Origin: Microglena sp. YARC
Lineage: Eukaryota > Chlorophyta > Chlorophyceae > Chlamydomonadales > Chlamydomonadaceae
NCBI GenBank assembly: GCA_022414725.1
Contig: CM039463.1
Coordinates: 55,229,818-55,293,817 of the forward strand
Reading direction: 5' to 3'
DNA: 64,000 nucleotides
Made by a program: the position numbers and the translations under genes. Shown here piece by piece: positions 32,821-44,355 of the stretch (position 1 is the stretch's first letter; every line of letters starts with the position of its first letter). The notes beneath the pieces were generated by a model. That model was not told where the DNA came from and did no database searches. It worked only from the letters and a program-made list of their open reading frames with translations.

Positions 32821-34240
32821 CTCAGGCATTGGATTCGACCTCCTCTTGAGGAGGGCCTTCCACTCTTCGCTCATTGCATTGCCCTTCTCTTTTTGTTCTT
32901 GCTCAACGATCTCCTCCACCTTGTCCCTGTCAGTGGTCTTGAACAGCTTGAGGAGCAGCGCGTCAGTGATCTTGGCCTCCAAGACCTTCTCGGGGAAATT
33001 AAGACCATATGTTATCCTGGATGCAGAATGTGTGCTTGCATTAGTGTGGGTGGCCAGATAGGCTTAAGGAGCCTGCCCAAGCTGGGGAAATTATCAGGAA
33101 GGGCTGATTATAAGAACACTCTATGAACTGGAAACCAACTATCACAAAGAAACAAACAATCCTGGATGTTTGAAGGTAGCTTGCATTGAATTGGTAACTT
33201 GATAGGCATACAGGGAAATGACAGGATGAAAGGTTCTGTTGCTCACCCCAAAATTAAAGTCGAGGCATTTCCACACAGAAACGTTAATTTGACTTCAATT
33301 TAATCGTAATTACAAGAGGGTTCAAGTATGTATGATTGCATGGCTTCAGCCTTAAGGCTGCTCGCCATTTTTGGCTGTAGCAGTAACAATTAATATTGTC
33401 TTATCCATTTGAATCTAGTACATGGCGACACTACACGGTGGTAGGAACTTCAATGTAAGACAGGGAGGGGGGAGAGATGAGGGATTGGGGGAGGGTGTTA
33501 CCCTACAGCAATGGGGGACAAGGAGGAGATAGAGAGAGAGGAAGGAGGGAGTTCAATGGAGGTCATGGGGGGGTGGGTAGGGGGAGGGGGACTTACCCTA
33601 GAGCAACGGCGGCGGCATCATATGCTAGGGCGGCCTCTACTTCATCAGTGAAGGAGCCAATGTATGTTTGGGTCCGTTCATTGCGGCGCACAATTTGAAC
33701 ACGCCATCTCTCACTAGCTTTGTTCCAGCAAACGCCCCTGCAGTGCGGTTGAATTGTCAAACCTCATCAACCTTCAAGGGATCCACAACTCAAACCATAT
33801 TCGAAGGATGCTGAAACTCTTTGATTTTGGCCACTTGAGTGTTTTGAATATTTCTATGATCGTGCTCGGGTCAAGGGTGCAGGGTGGAAACTGTTTGGTA
33901 TCCACACAAGCTCCCCTATACGCTCCATCCAACCATCCACCCCATCCACCACACACACCAACCCCATACCTATAAACACTAGTTTCCTGCTTGTTCTTGT
34001 GGCTAGCCTGCCTGAAGCTTGCAATGAGCTCCTCCATCCTGATGCTGTCCAGCCCAGCCCTCTCCTCCTCTGAGAAAGGGAAGTTGATGGAGCTGTGTCG
34101 CCCGAGCTTGTACGACAACCTAGCAGGGACAGGGGAGTCAGGGTGGTGGTTAGGAGTGTGGGCAGGAGGGGAATGGGTCGGAAGAGGGGCGGGGAAGGGG
34201 GATACACAACATTGCATGCAAACTCACAAGCCCACACTGT

Positions 34241-34305
<65 letters not shown>

Positions 34306-35830
34306 CTATGTGTAGCAGCTTCTAGGCAGCAAATCATTCCCGCCCTTGAGCCATAGCAGGAAAGAAGAGCAGTGCAGGCACCCACCTGTCCACGGCCTTG
34401 GCAGCTTCCTCAGCAGTCTCAAAGGTATTTGTGGAGATTGCCTGCACAACAGAAGTTGAAAAATTGATAAAATAATCATGCAAAACGGGTATAACTTTTA
34501 TAGCTATACAAAAATGAGGCAAGCCAGGGTGAAGATCCCGGGGGCGACTGTCCTCACAATCTCATATATATATACATATATATGATTTACAAACATCGTG
34601 GTCGTCTTGTCCCTCCGAACCGTCACATCCAGCTAGCCGTGGTAAATAAGAACAACCACCCGTGTTTCTCAGCCTACAAACGTTTCTTTCATTCGTTTCA
34701 CGCATACGCACTTCGTTTGTCGTCTCACCCTGCCATCGCATTGCCTTAGCCATGGTAGATGGCGTGATAAGTGGTGTAACTTGTTTGACTTTCTTGAGAC
34801 TTCCATGCCCAGTTGGCCCAGGGGGTCTTGCTGTCTTTTTTCATACTACTCATAATTTTCATCGCCAGGAATTCTAATGGCTATTGTGTATACACACTCG
34901 CCTGCGCAAAACATTCGTGGATTAAAAAATAAACTTGCACCAGGGGGGCTGTATTATGTTCGTCAATTAGCAGTGGCAGCACAAGTAGGTGCTTACACAT
35001 CCGTACAATTTAATATGTGGGATGTCAAGGATCAATATGGCACGACTATTACGCACCAATATTTCATTCGTTACTCATTAGTTCTTGCATAATGCATTCT
35101 GCTTGACTGTGTAATGTTTGTGCAAATGGCATGATTATTAAACTTGGTGGCCTGTAAGGCAAAAAGTTCCATTGAGGCAGGTGCAGCAACTCCCAAGGCT
35201 ACACTTGCTATTGCGCAACCTGCAGGTACTAGTGAGAAACAGCAGATTTCCTTGTCGTGCACAATGAGCTGATGCAATGAGCTGCGAGAGGCATGGAGAT
35301 GCAAATGTTTGTAGGGGAAATCGTAGACATGCTCCCCAGATTGAGTGCACAGGACAGGAGGGAAATACATGGAATGCAACTCATCATGGAATCCATCCCC
35401 TGCGAGAATTGAGCACGGGCCCCTTACATGTGAGGAAGGACAGTTTAACCGGCTAATTTGAACCGGCGTTTACATCAAAATGTGCAAAATCGGAACACAA
35501 AAAACATTATCAGCTCCGTTTGGCAAACCCATCGCATAGGTCTTAGCCCCATAGGGTCCAACCAACTCACCCCAAAACAAGTGCAGCCAACTTCCACACC
35601 GGCACAGCACTAGTAATTTAATAATACAATTGTATCATGTATTAAATTACAAGATACAATTATAGAAGTTGGAACAATCATAAGTATCGCAATTAGTAGT
35701 AATCAGCAGCATCAAGCTATTGGATGTGTCATCACTGTATCCAGTACTAACACCGGAGATTACCATCATCATGTTTCCTGTCTTTTCTTCTTGGAAGAAA
35801 TCATCATCCAGAAATCACTCTGATCGTATG

Positions 35831-35886
<56 letters not shown>

Positions 35887-36337
35887 GGGGGGGAGGGCAA
35901 AGGTATAACCTGTTATATAACTAACCCACCCCAATGCAAGTGTGGCCAACATCCACACGGGCACTGCAATAGAAATACAATAATACAACCATATCATGTA
36001 CCAAATTATACCGGTATTTATGTACAAATTATGGAAGTTGGAATATCATCCTATCCAATCCTAACACCAGAGATCACCAGCATCATGTTACCTTTATTTT
36101 CTCCTTGGAAGCACCAGCCCGAAGACTCTCTGGTAGCTCAGCTCGCTCCTTTGGGTAGAGTTGGACATGGCCCAGATATGGCCTTTCAAGCTTTTTACCG
36201 TCACGGCCTGATTTGAACTCCACATATTTGTAGCGTTGGTACTGAGCATCCACTTGCGCTCTCCTTTTAGGCAAGTCTAGACCCTGTGGCGTTGGTTGTG
36301 GTCACACAGGTGTGAAATCACTCTTATTTGTATTCAT
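32821..36337 (-). CDS. Tandem AP2-domain protein, unit A (five exons)
   Basis: Exons on the minus strand: e 36283-36092, d 34441-34386, c 34119-33970, b 33737-33597, a 33016-32821. Introns are GT-AG (donors GTAACA, GTGGGT, GTATGG, GTAAGT) in phases 0, 2, 2, 2. They join to 245 codons without a stop. Exons e-d-c form a diverged AP2-like domain (ERPYLGHVQL, then FETAEEAAKAVDR and YKLGRHSSINFP) and an acidic helical linker. The c-b-a junctions form a canonical AP2 domain: SVYR, GVCWNKASERWRVQIVRRNE, ALAYDAAAVALG, LNFPEK. A charged helix (ITDALLLKLFKTTD) ends at MPE. A possible ATG at 36335-36337 leads into a TGA before exon e, so either the start differs or e is spliced from further upstream. 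Probable nuclear DNA-binding regulator. Confidence 0.7.
33339..33460. repeat. Dispersed intronic repeat (TGCTCGC...CTACA...GGTGGTAGG)
   Basis: CATGGCTTCAGCC, GGCTGCTCGC, GCAGTAACAATTAATA, TTTGAATCTAGTACATGG, then GGTGGTAGGAACTTCAATGT. Copies lie at 46973-47097 and 58264-58393, with a partial one at 58418-58530, always in the b-to-a intron, so it is inherited with the unit or is an old short element. Confidence 0.55.
34240..34305. repeat. T11-G55 homopolymer in an intron
   Basis: Eleven T followed by 55 consecutive G, the longest homopolymer of the window, inside the d-to-c intron of unit A. The exact length is unreliable in any sequencing technology. Confidence 0.85.
34877..35092 (+). CDS. 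Orphan 71-codon ORF inside an AP2 intron
   Basis: ATG at 34877 to TAA at 35092. It reads MAIVYTHSPAQNIRGLKNKL, then GGLYYVRQLAVAAQVGAYTS and a beta-rich end (ITHQYFIRYSLVLA). It lies in a segment (about 34.84-35.5 kb) present only in the e-to-d intron of unit A, absent from B1 and C, and is on the strand opposite to the AP2 gene. Composition and codons look protein-like (few rare repeats, balanced hydrophobics). I do not recognise the family. It may be the 3' part of an inserted gene or a small virus- or transposon-derived piece. Confidence 0.35.
   Translation: MAIVYTHSPAQNIRGLKNKLAPGGLYYVRQLAVAAQVGAYTSVQFNMWDVKDQYGTTITHQYFIRYSLVLA
35824..35893. repeat. (TG)n followed by G24
   Basis: TG dinucleotide repeat 35828-35869, then 24 G (35870-35893), in the e-to-d intron of unit A. 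Confidence 0.85.
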
Positions 36338-36469
36338 GCAGTACTTTAGTATACTTGGGGCAGTACTGGCAGGGAGTTGATGCTAATGAGTGACTTTCAA
36401 TGTGTGGCATTCACACGCATAGCCAGCCCCTAGCCCTCAGGTGGGTAGAGCTTGGGGGATGCTACTTCC

Positions 36470-36650
36470 ACATGCCGTCTCATGTATATTTTTGTCAGGG
36501 CGTGAGTCACAATTCAAACATTATGTGGTATACTCTGGTAAGCATATATCAGATGTGGCAAATTGATTTTCTTCTCCAGGCTTCTAGTCTTATAAGCTCA
36601 TATGTGTAGCCAAAACAAGAAGCGCTTACCCCCCCCCCAACCCCCCTCAA
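36470..36650 (-). promoter_or_regulatory. Shared upstream block with C-rich tract (AP2 unit A)
   Basis: GCCGTCTCATGTATATTTTT, then GTCAGGGCGTGAGTC and ATGTGGTATACTCTGG, about 140 bp upstream of the possible ATG at 36337. CTTCTAGTCTTATAAGCTC, AAACAAGAAGCGC and a C tract follow further upstream. Nearly the same words stand upstream of the VK genes (5520-5655). Confidence 0.45.
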
Positions 36651-36659
36651 CCCCGAAGG

Positions 36660-37240
36660 TGTTTATTGTGCGACGCAAATTGAGAAACTCAATGTGAAGC
36701 CAGTGCGATGCTCAGGAATATGAGTTTCCCCTGGAATGGGCCTAACGCTGTTTGCAACGCCAGTGAAGTGATTTCAGCCCTCCGTCCCACCTTTGTCACC
36801 TGGGTTGGGCCTGGGCTAGTCCAGGCCCAACCCTGGTTAGACCCCTGGTGAAAATTGCCAAGTCAGAAATATGAGAGTGACCCATGCAAGTACCCAGGAC
36901 AAGACAGTACACATGTACAATCTAGAGACCGAGTCCTAAGTTACTTTGTTTGACTGATGGTTGATTGGTTGATTGATTGTTGCAAAGGCTAGAGGCATGA
37001 GCAAACTCGACTGTACTAAACTGCACGCGCCTGCGCTGCCCGCCCCTGTGTTGATGGCTAGGCCTTGCCTTAGGGAAATTGATAAGGCGGAGGTCGAGGC
37101 CATGCCAGAAGAGGTTAGACCAACACAGAAGACAGGTGTGATGAGGAGAGTTATTGTGTTTGTGTGTGTGTGTGTCTTGTGTGTATGTGTGTCTTGCGTG
37201 AGCCACCACAGTTGATAGTATCACATGTGCCATGATGTGA
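36660..37240. other. Conserved inter-unit spacer, coding relic uncertain
   Basis: Homologous to 61.49-62.07 kb. A plus-strand frame at 37009-37150 (PAPVLMARPCLREIDKAEVE) could be an old exon, but the counterpart at 61.8-61.95 kb contains stops, so I do not call a gene. Confidence 0.35.
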
Positions 37241-37261
37241 TATGACCAATCAGACCCTTTT

Positions 37262-37630
37262 GTTATGCTACGAGGCAGCGCAGGATGAGGTAGCTGAGCG
37301 TGGGGTAGCTGAGGATATGGTAGCTGAGGGTGAAGCAGCGCAGGATGAGGTAGCTGAGGATGAGGCAGCGCAGGATGAGGTAGCTGAGCGTGGGGTAGCT
37401 GAGGGTATGGTAGCTGAGGGTGAAGCAGCGCAGAATGAGGTAGCTGAGGATGAGGCAGCGCAGGATGAGGTAGCTGAGCGTGGGGTAGCTGAGGATATGG
37501 TAGCTGAGGGTGAAGCAGCGCAGGATGAGGTAGCTGAGCGTGGGGTAGCTGAGGATATGGTAGCTGAGGGTGAAGCAGCGCAGGATGAAGTAGCTGAGGG
37601 TGGGGTAGCTAAGGATGAGGCAGCATACCC
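37262..37630. repeat. GAGGTAGCTGAGGAT minisatellite (15-bp based), expanded
   Basis: About 24 units of 15 bp (variants of GCGCAGGATGAGGTAGCTGA and TGAGCGTGGGGTAGCTGAGG), organised in higher-order blocks of 90-120 bp. Because the unit is a multiple of three, both strands are open: plus reads VAEDEAAQDEVAERG, and one minus frame reads QLPHAQLPHPALPHPQLP. That is exactly the C-terminal tail of the VK protein (about 4300-4375). A degenerate copy is at 62.08-62.19 kb. Confidence 0.85.
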
Positions 37631-38922
37631 TTTTCTTATGCTACGCAAGGAATGAGTATTGATAGCGACTTAATGGGTATGTATCAGGTTTGTTGGAATT
37701 TTTGGGCTATGTTGTAGTACAAAACTTGTGATTACATTTCTGCACAATTCAGAGGCTTGACAAAGTTGTAACAAACGTGTAAAACATAGATTATCGATGT
37801 GCAAAATGCATGTTTCGTTAGGGACCCCTAAAACAAAATCTCCCTTGAGCAGGCTGCGCTTCGCGCTGAGCTTCGCTCTACAGGACGGGTGCTACGCGAC
37901 CGCCCTGTAATTAGGCTTGCGTCCCACATTTTGCTATTTAGCACCAGCTGACCTACATGAACTTGAAACAAAAAACACTGCCAAACCCTACATCCCCAAC
38001 TCAAACACCAATCTACCCCCCCTCCAGTCACCCACCTCAGGCATTGGATTCACATTCCTCTTTAGGAGGGCCTTCCACTCTTCGCTCATCGCATTGCCAT
38101 TCTCTTGTTTATGTTGCTCAACCATCCCCTCGACCTTGTCCCTGTCAGTGGTCTTGAACAGCTTGAGGAGCAGCGCATCAGTGATCTGGGCCTTCGACAC
38201 CTTCTCCGGGAAATTAAGACCATCTAGTTTCCTACATGCGGAAGGTGTGTGTGTGTGTGTGTGTGTTTATAACAGTCCAGGGGTGGCCAGATAGGGTTAA
38301 TGAGCCTGCCCGACCTCGGCACATCATCAGAAAGGGCTGATTATAAGAACACTTTATGAACTGGAAACTAACAAAGCGCAAAAAATCCTGGATGCGTGAA
38401 AGTAGCTTGCATTTAATTGGTAACTTGATGGGCTTACAGTGATATGATAGGAGGAAAGGTTCTGTTGCTCACCTCAACAGAACAATCAAAAAGCACCCCC
38501 ACAGACAACAATGTTAAGATGAATATGATTGTAATTATAAACAGGTTTTAGCAAGCAACCACCGGACCCCACCCCCCCACCCCTCCTTAGGGCCCACATA
38601 GAGCCTTGCAGGCAGGAGCCAGTACCCCAAGTACTGATTCCCACCTGGGCCGGTGCTAGGTCAGGCTGCTCCACCCGCGCTGCAACAATTGGCCAGACTC
38701 CCCCAGTAATAACACACCACTTAGAACACCTAGCAATGAGTCAACTAGACAACCCAACCTAGAAGAGACAGTACAGCCCCCCCTTAGCAACGCCCCCCCC
38801 CCCCACGCCCCTGACCCCCCCCCCCCCCTACCCCTCAACCCTCACGCCACGGAGCCTCTCCCCCTCACAAGCCTCCACACTTACCCAACAACCCCCACCT
38901 GGTCCCACACCACCACCAACAC

Positions 38923-39433
38923 ATGCACCCTCACCCCCGCACCCCCATCGGCCTCAACCGACGAGCCGGGGACCAGACAGGCAACACTCAACGCCCCACC
39001 TTGTGGAAGCAAGGGGACGCAGACCTCCTAAGCCTTGACCTAGAGAGGGCAGGAGTACACGCCTGCGGCCTCCAGGAGGTAAGACAGACGAGCTCAGGCT
39101 CACGCCCCCTCCTTGGAGCCCAGGGTGGTCATACCACTGGTCAGGGCACCTGGCCCACCACGTGTGAGGAGTAGGCCTCATGACCAACCCAAGGCTGCAG
39201 AAACACGTGATGGGACAACTCACAGCCGTCAGCGACCTCCTCATGCACATGTCCTTATGCTTCAACGGCCTAGTCATAGTCACACTGGTCGTGGCATATG
39301 CACCTACGGAAGCAGCACACCCACGAGACAAGGAAGCCTTCTACCTTCAACTCACAGCACCTCTGGGCCCATTCCCACGAGCCACTGTGTCTTCATCTTA
39401 GGAGACCTCAACGCACGAGTGGGGTGGGAATGA
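38923..39433 (+). pseudogene. Endonuclease domain of the 38.6-42.3 kb element
   Basis: Pieces: LERAGVHACGLQEVR (the L-Q-E-V strand with catalytic Glu), VVAYAPTEAAHPRDKEAFYL (the Y-A-P motif) and FILGDLNARVGWE (the G-D-x-N-A-R-V-G motif, 39401-39430). These match APE-type endonucleases of RTE/L2-like elements and CFDP2-like relics. They are spread over three frames. Confidence 0.75.
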
Positions 39434-39463
39434 CCGGGAGACATGGCACAAGTGTAGGCAGAT

Positions 39464-40700
39464 ATGGCACATTCTTTAAGGGCAACGTCAGCTCGTCCCC
39501 CAGACCCATTGGGGGCAGCATATGAGCCCGGTGATGACCCCACCCCGCCAGCCATGGACACTCTGTTCCCCGTTGACAGCGGCTCTGCCCTAGATTCTAC
39601 AGCAGCATCTGAACTTGCCACCTCAAGATTCCACGCCCAAGCTTTCCTGGCCACTATCTTCAACAGCCACCCCGCCCAAGACCCTCAGCCAACGCTACAG
39701 GGACGCAGACGCCAGGCATGACTCAATGAACCCGTTCCCTCTTCCTCAGCCCTAACGACAATGGAAGACGATGCCTCTAGCTCTGCATGGAGCACAGACT
39801 CTTTGTGGCATACTCCATGTTGCCCCACACACCCTCACAGTCTACTACATGGTAATCCAACACTGGGCGGACGAGGACCGCAGTTGACCTAGTCCTCGTT
39901 AGTCAACGCTTCCGTACCACCATGGACACCAGGGTCCTACCACATGCAATCTCTCACAACACAGACCACTGCCTCGTGGTCTGCGATATACACCTCCGCC
40001 TGTCCAGCAGACGCCCCCCGGCGGGAACCTGCCAAAGAGGCTAGGTGGAAGTACCAGGGATCACCGTCAGACATCACCCAGGCAGCCATGGAGGAGGCGG
40101 ACGCTGCCTTCAGAGCTGCAAACAGGGAGTGTCAACGGTCTGCCACGGCAGACCTCGCAACCTTCCAGGAGTCAGAAGCTTGCTGCTTACAAGAGGCGTA
40201 TGAAGACCGACACACCATGGTGGTGTTCAACCAGATCAACGTTCTCACAGGACGCACCCAGGCTGCACCCATCGCCTCCGTTAAGTCACCCACAGGTGAC
40301 CCAACATCAGACCCTCAAACAATAGCGAATGTGCTAGACACCCACAGCGAGCGCCAAGAGACCCTGGCGGGTGTCAGACCCCTACCCCCCCCCACACCCC
40401 CTCCCGCCACCTCAACCAGACTTTCCCCTAAAGACAAGCGCTACCCCCCAGGCCAGACAGAGGACCCGCATACTAGAGGCAGCTCACAGGAGAGAGGAAG
40501 AGGAACAGGCCCAAGCGCCCCAGCCCTCTGCACCAGGAGATTCCCCTGCCCTCAGGCACCAGCGCACCGACAATACAGCAGGTGATGAAGGCTATTCAAA
40601 AGCTGAAGAACACAGCACCAGGAAACTGTGCAGTCACAGTGCAGATGCTGAAGCTGGGTGGCAACGCAGTCGCCTCAAGGCTACGCCAATGGTAATATCA
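39464..40700 (+). pseudogene. Endonuclease tail and pre-RT linker of the same element
   Basis: 39464-39721 and 39944-40585 carry open pieces, including SDHCLVV-like sequence near 39960 (TDHCLVVCDIHLRL in one frame) and an Ala/Gln-rich helical region (AAMEEADAAFRAANRECQRS). 40371-40640 is shared by overlapping frames. Confidence 0.55.
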
Positions 40701-41260
40701 GTGACATGGGAATCAGGCCGCTGCCCAGTCATGGAAGGAGCCACTCTGGCGTTTATCTACAAGGGAAAGGAAGACAAGCTACAGCAAGACAACCTACAGA
40801 GGTATTCAGCTTTGCTGTCGGTTTGTAGCAGCAAGGTCAACGACTCGAATGTGCTAATCGACAGACTCAAGCCCACCATCGAGCCAACTTTGCATGAGGC
40901 TCGATGTGGGTTTCGAGCAAACGTTGGGGTCTGTGCTGACCCAGCTCTTCATCATGAGGTCGCATCTGTGAACTATCCAAGGCAGGGTGGGCCCCGCTCT
41001 TTGCAGCTTTTTTTTTTTGGTGGAACTACTTTTTACAAGGCTTTTCGACATCGGCGTCAAACAGGGGAGGCAATGTTGGGGGGGGACATCTGGATGGCTG
41101 CCAAGAGGGGTAATATACCTAGTTAGCTGTAGTTAAGGGAGATGTACAATGGATGCTCAGGAGAGGTCCTTGTCCAGGGTTACTGATCCAGAAGTTTGAG
41201 ATGAAAACAGAGGAGGGGGACAAGGATGCCCCCCTCCCTCCTCCTCTTTAACCTGTTCAT
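40580..41260 (+). pseudogene. Reverse transcriptase fragments of the same element
   Basis: KAIQKLKNTAPGNCAVTVQM, then ATLAFIYKGKEDKLQQDNLQ, RYSALLSVCSSKVN, EARCGFRANVG, and near 41215 a degraded RQGCPLSP-LLFNLFMD-like box (PSLLLFNLFMDHWL). No intact A-D-D box is seen; it is probably lost near 41390. Confidence 0.65.
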
Positions 41261-41579
41261 GGATCACTGGTTATAAGTAATTCTCACTAGAGGATATCCA
41301 GCTTGGATTCCCAATAGCCTCAGACATAAATGGACTGCTCAACACTCCAGCCAACCCTAGATCCCACCCGCCAAGCCGACGACTCACTGCATCATCACTT
41401 CCTCTGTATGCTGATGGACCTAGTCCTCTTGTCACAAAATGGCCTCTCAACTCCCCTCTTAAGAGTCTAGAGACCACGTCAGGATACATGGGGTAATGTC
41501 ATAAACTAACAAGAGACAAAGGACTGTGCACTTCCACCCTCTGTCTAGCTCCCTCTCTCACCCCCACTCCCACTCCCAT

Positions 41580-41835
41580 AGCACTGAAATGGGGGGCAGC
41601 ATTAATTTTGTTGCCTCATTCATGTACCTAGGCAACCTGTTCACACCAGATGGGGAACTACAAGAGGAGGTCAAACGCAGGGTTGCTAGGACAAGGGAGG
41701 CTTGCGTTTCTCTGGTTAGGCTATGGAAAAACCACAGCCATACAAGAAAATCAAGAATCTGGTGTTTCAAGCGATATCATACCATTCACGCTCTCTGTAC
41801 AGGAGTGAGACATGGACTCTCTCAGAACCCCTGAT
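41580..41835 (+). pseudogene. C-terminal region of the same element
   Basis: VASFMYLGNLFTPDGELQEE and VKRRVARTREACVSLVRLWK match the F-x-Y-L-G-x-x-x-T-x-D-G-x-x-x-x-E-I-x-x-R motif after the RT palm of RTE/L2-like elements. Confidence 0.7.
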
Positions 41836-42358
41836 TCAAAGTACAGACTCGATATGGCACTCCACGAGTGTCTACGCATGTCGTTGAACATTAGCAGAGC
41901 AGACAGAGTTAGGAATTAGACAAAGATGCAACCACAGGGATATTCCCAACATCATTAGAGAAAATAGACTGAGGTTCCTAGGATACATAGGCGACCTGAC
42001 TGGCGCATCATAAAGAAAATTCTCTTTGCCACTCACACACCCTTGCTGAGGTCAACCGGAGGCAAGGAGGACAGACCATCATTCACACCCTTAGGGATAA
42101 TCTCCAAGCCACCAACATGTCTCCAAATTGGTACCGAAGCTACTGGCCCAAGAAAAGGGCAAGCTGAAGGCGACAATCAAAGACGCCTTAGACATAGACA
42201 CATAGAATGACAATTATAGAAACTAACACCTTCTGGCTTAGTTTGCCTAGATTGTTAATTTGTATTATATATTAAGATTCTTCTCTGGGCTAGAACTGTG
42301 CCATTTAAATTTGTTTCACTCTTGAAGATTGAATGATTTGTGTTACGAAGGGACCCCT

Positions 42359-42376
42359 CCCCCCCCCCCCCCCCCC
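42359..42376. repeat. Poly-C tract
   Basis: 18 C, near the right end of the inserted retroelement. Confidence 0.8.
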
Positions 42377-43979
42377 ACCACCACAACCCCTTCACTAGAT
42401 CTTAGTTAGATGGCTTACTGTACTTTCTTAATAATAGAATTGGCTAGATGACACTTATTTCTAATGCTATTTTTTCAACACCTGTTAATCCAGAGAGAGA
42501 GAGAGAGAGGAGGAGAGAGAGAAGACTGGAATTTCAATTAAGGAAAAGGGGGAGGGACTTACCCTAGAGTAATGGCGGCGGTATCATATGCTAGGGCGAC
42601 CTCTACTTCATCAGTGTAACGGCCAACATATGTTTGGGTCTGTTCATTGAGGCGCACAATGTAAACATGCCATTCCTCACGAGCTTTGCTCCAACAAATG
42701 CCTCCCTGCAGTGGCGGTTGAAATGTTAAAAAACACACCTTCAAGGGATCCACAACTCATCCATTTTATAGGATTCTGAAAAACATTGATTGTGGTCACT
42801 GGAGTGTTTTGACAGTTGCTAGGATTGTGTTTGGGTTTAGGGTAAGGGTGTATTGTGTGCACATTTTGGTATCCACCCAAAACACTCGGCCCACTCGCCC
42901 ATCCAACCCTCCACCCCCTCCACCACACATACCACGTTAATACCTGTAAACACTAGTTCCTTGCTTGTTCCTGTGGCTAGCCTGCCTGAAGCTTGCAATG
43001 AGCTCCTCCATCCCAATACTGTCCAGCTCAGCCCTCTCTTCCTCTGAGAGAGGGAAGTTGATCAAGCTGAGTCGCCCGATCTTGTACGACAACCTAGCAG
43101 AGACATGGGGTCAGGGTGGTGTTTGGGAGTGGGGGCAGGAGGTGAATGGGGTTGGAAGGCGCCTGAAAGGAGCAGGGAAAGAAGGGACATGCCCGACATG
43201 CATGCCCGACTCGAGCCCACACCGCTGTTTTTTAAATTTTGGGCTATGTGTAGCAACTTTAGGCAGCATCTCATCCCGTCCTGTCAGCAAATAAGAGGCA
43301 GTGCTGGCACCCCTGTCCACGCCCTGGCAGCTTCCTCAGCAGTCTTAAAGCTATTTGTGCTGTTGCTGCACAACAGAAGTTGACAAATTGATAAAATAAT
43401 CAGCAAATCGGGTAGAACTTATAGAGTTGTATAAATATGAGGCAATGTCAGTGAACATCCCTGGGGTTGACTGTTTTCATAATCCTCATATATTTGTGGT
43501 ATCGCGTGTCAATCAGAACCGTTCTCACGCATTTGCACTTTCTTCGCCAACTCACCCTGCCATCGGATTGTCTTCGCCAAGGTTGATGACGTGGTTGGTG
43601 TTGTAATCGCAACTTATTTGACTTTCTTGAGACTTCCATGTCCATTCTGTATTGCTGTGCTCTCTTCCCCTTGCAAAGCTCCCAACTAACTGCCCCTCGT
43701 TCCCTTCAAGAATGCTGTTTCTAAGCGCAATGTTATAGCAAGAGCGTGACATAAGGGGCTGAATGAAGGCCCCTGCTGGTCAAATCAAATGTTTGCACAC
43801 CCAACTAGGGTAAACTGTGTGCAATGAATTCGATTCGATAGCTGCCTGGAAGTAGCTTAGCGATTGCAAAAAAATTGAGTTCTCAGCTAGCGGGGCTGGA
43901 ATATGTGCAAACGGCCACGGGTTGTGGCTAACATTTGTCACGTTCAATCTATAGCATGAGCCCAGCTAAAAAGTGGCGA

Positions 43980-44355
43980 GGAAGAGGTAAGGAGAAGTAG
44001 GGTTGTATGTACGTGTTTGTGGGTGCCAAGGTGAGGGAGCGGAAAAGGGAGGAAGGGAAATCATGGGAGGGAGAGGGAATGGGGTGGGATAGGGGTTGTG
44101 TGGGCTGGGGTGGGTGGGGTGGTTCGTGAATGGGAGGGCGGAGGGGAGGGAGGGGGGAGGGAAGCTGGGTGAGGGTAAGGGGAGGGATGGGTGAGGATGG
44201 AAAGGAGTGGGGGGAGGATGGAGAAGTAGGGGATTATTCGTGCTTTTGTGGCATAGCATGGGGAGGGGGGAGAGGGGGTGGGGTGGAAGAGAGCATGGAA
44301 AAGAGAGGGGGGGGGGGGGGGGGAGGGGGGGGGGGGAGGAGGGGGGGGGAAGGGG
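43980..44355. repeat. G-rich tract in unit B1 intron
   Basis: Nearly C-free on the plus strand, starting GGAAGAGGTAAGGAGAAGTA and ending in long G runs. It is the same family as 8395-8859 and 60180-60503, in the e-to-d intron. Confidence 0.65.

Larger units (their letters stand above)
38556..42300 (+). mobile_element. APE-type non-LTR retrotransposon, degraded (RTE/L2-like)
   Basis: Inserted in the b-to-a intron of B1, antisense to the AP2 gene. Pieces in different frames follow the order endonuclease, RT, C-terminal motif. Intron sequence shared with the other units stops at about 38555 and resumes at about 42500. Multiple frame breaks and stops show it is inactive. No poly-A or clear target duplication seen. 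Confidence 0.7.

Noticed and set aside
35400..35475. Possible tRNA (anticodon-like and GGTTCAAAT-like words near AACCGGCTAATTTGAACCGG)
   Set aside because: The inverted repeat CCGG...CCGG does not fold into a cloverleaf with a proper T-arm and acceptor stem.
37242..37655. 137-codon Ala/Glu/Val repeat protein on the plus strand
   Set aside because: It is the reverse reading of the 15-bp minisatellite whose known coding use is on the other strand. Both strands are open only because the unit is a multiple of three.
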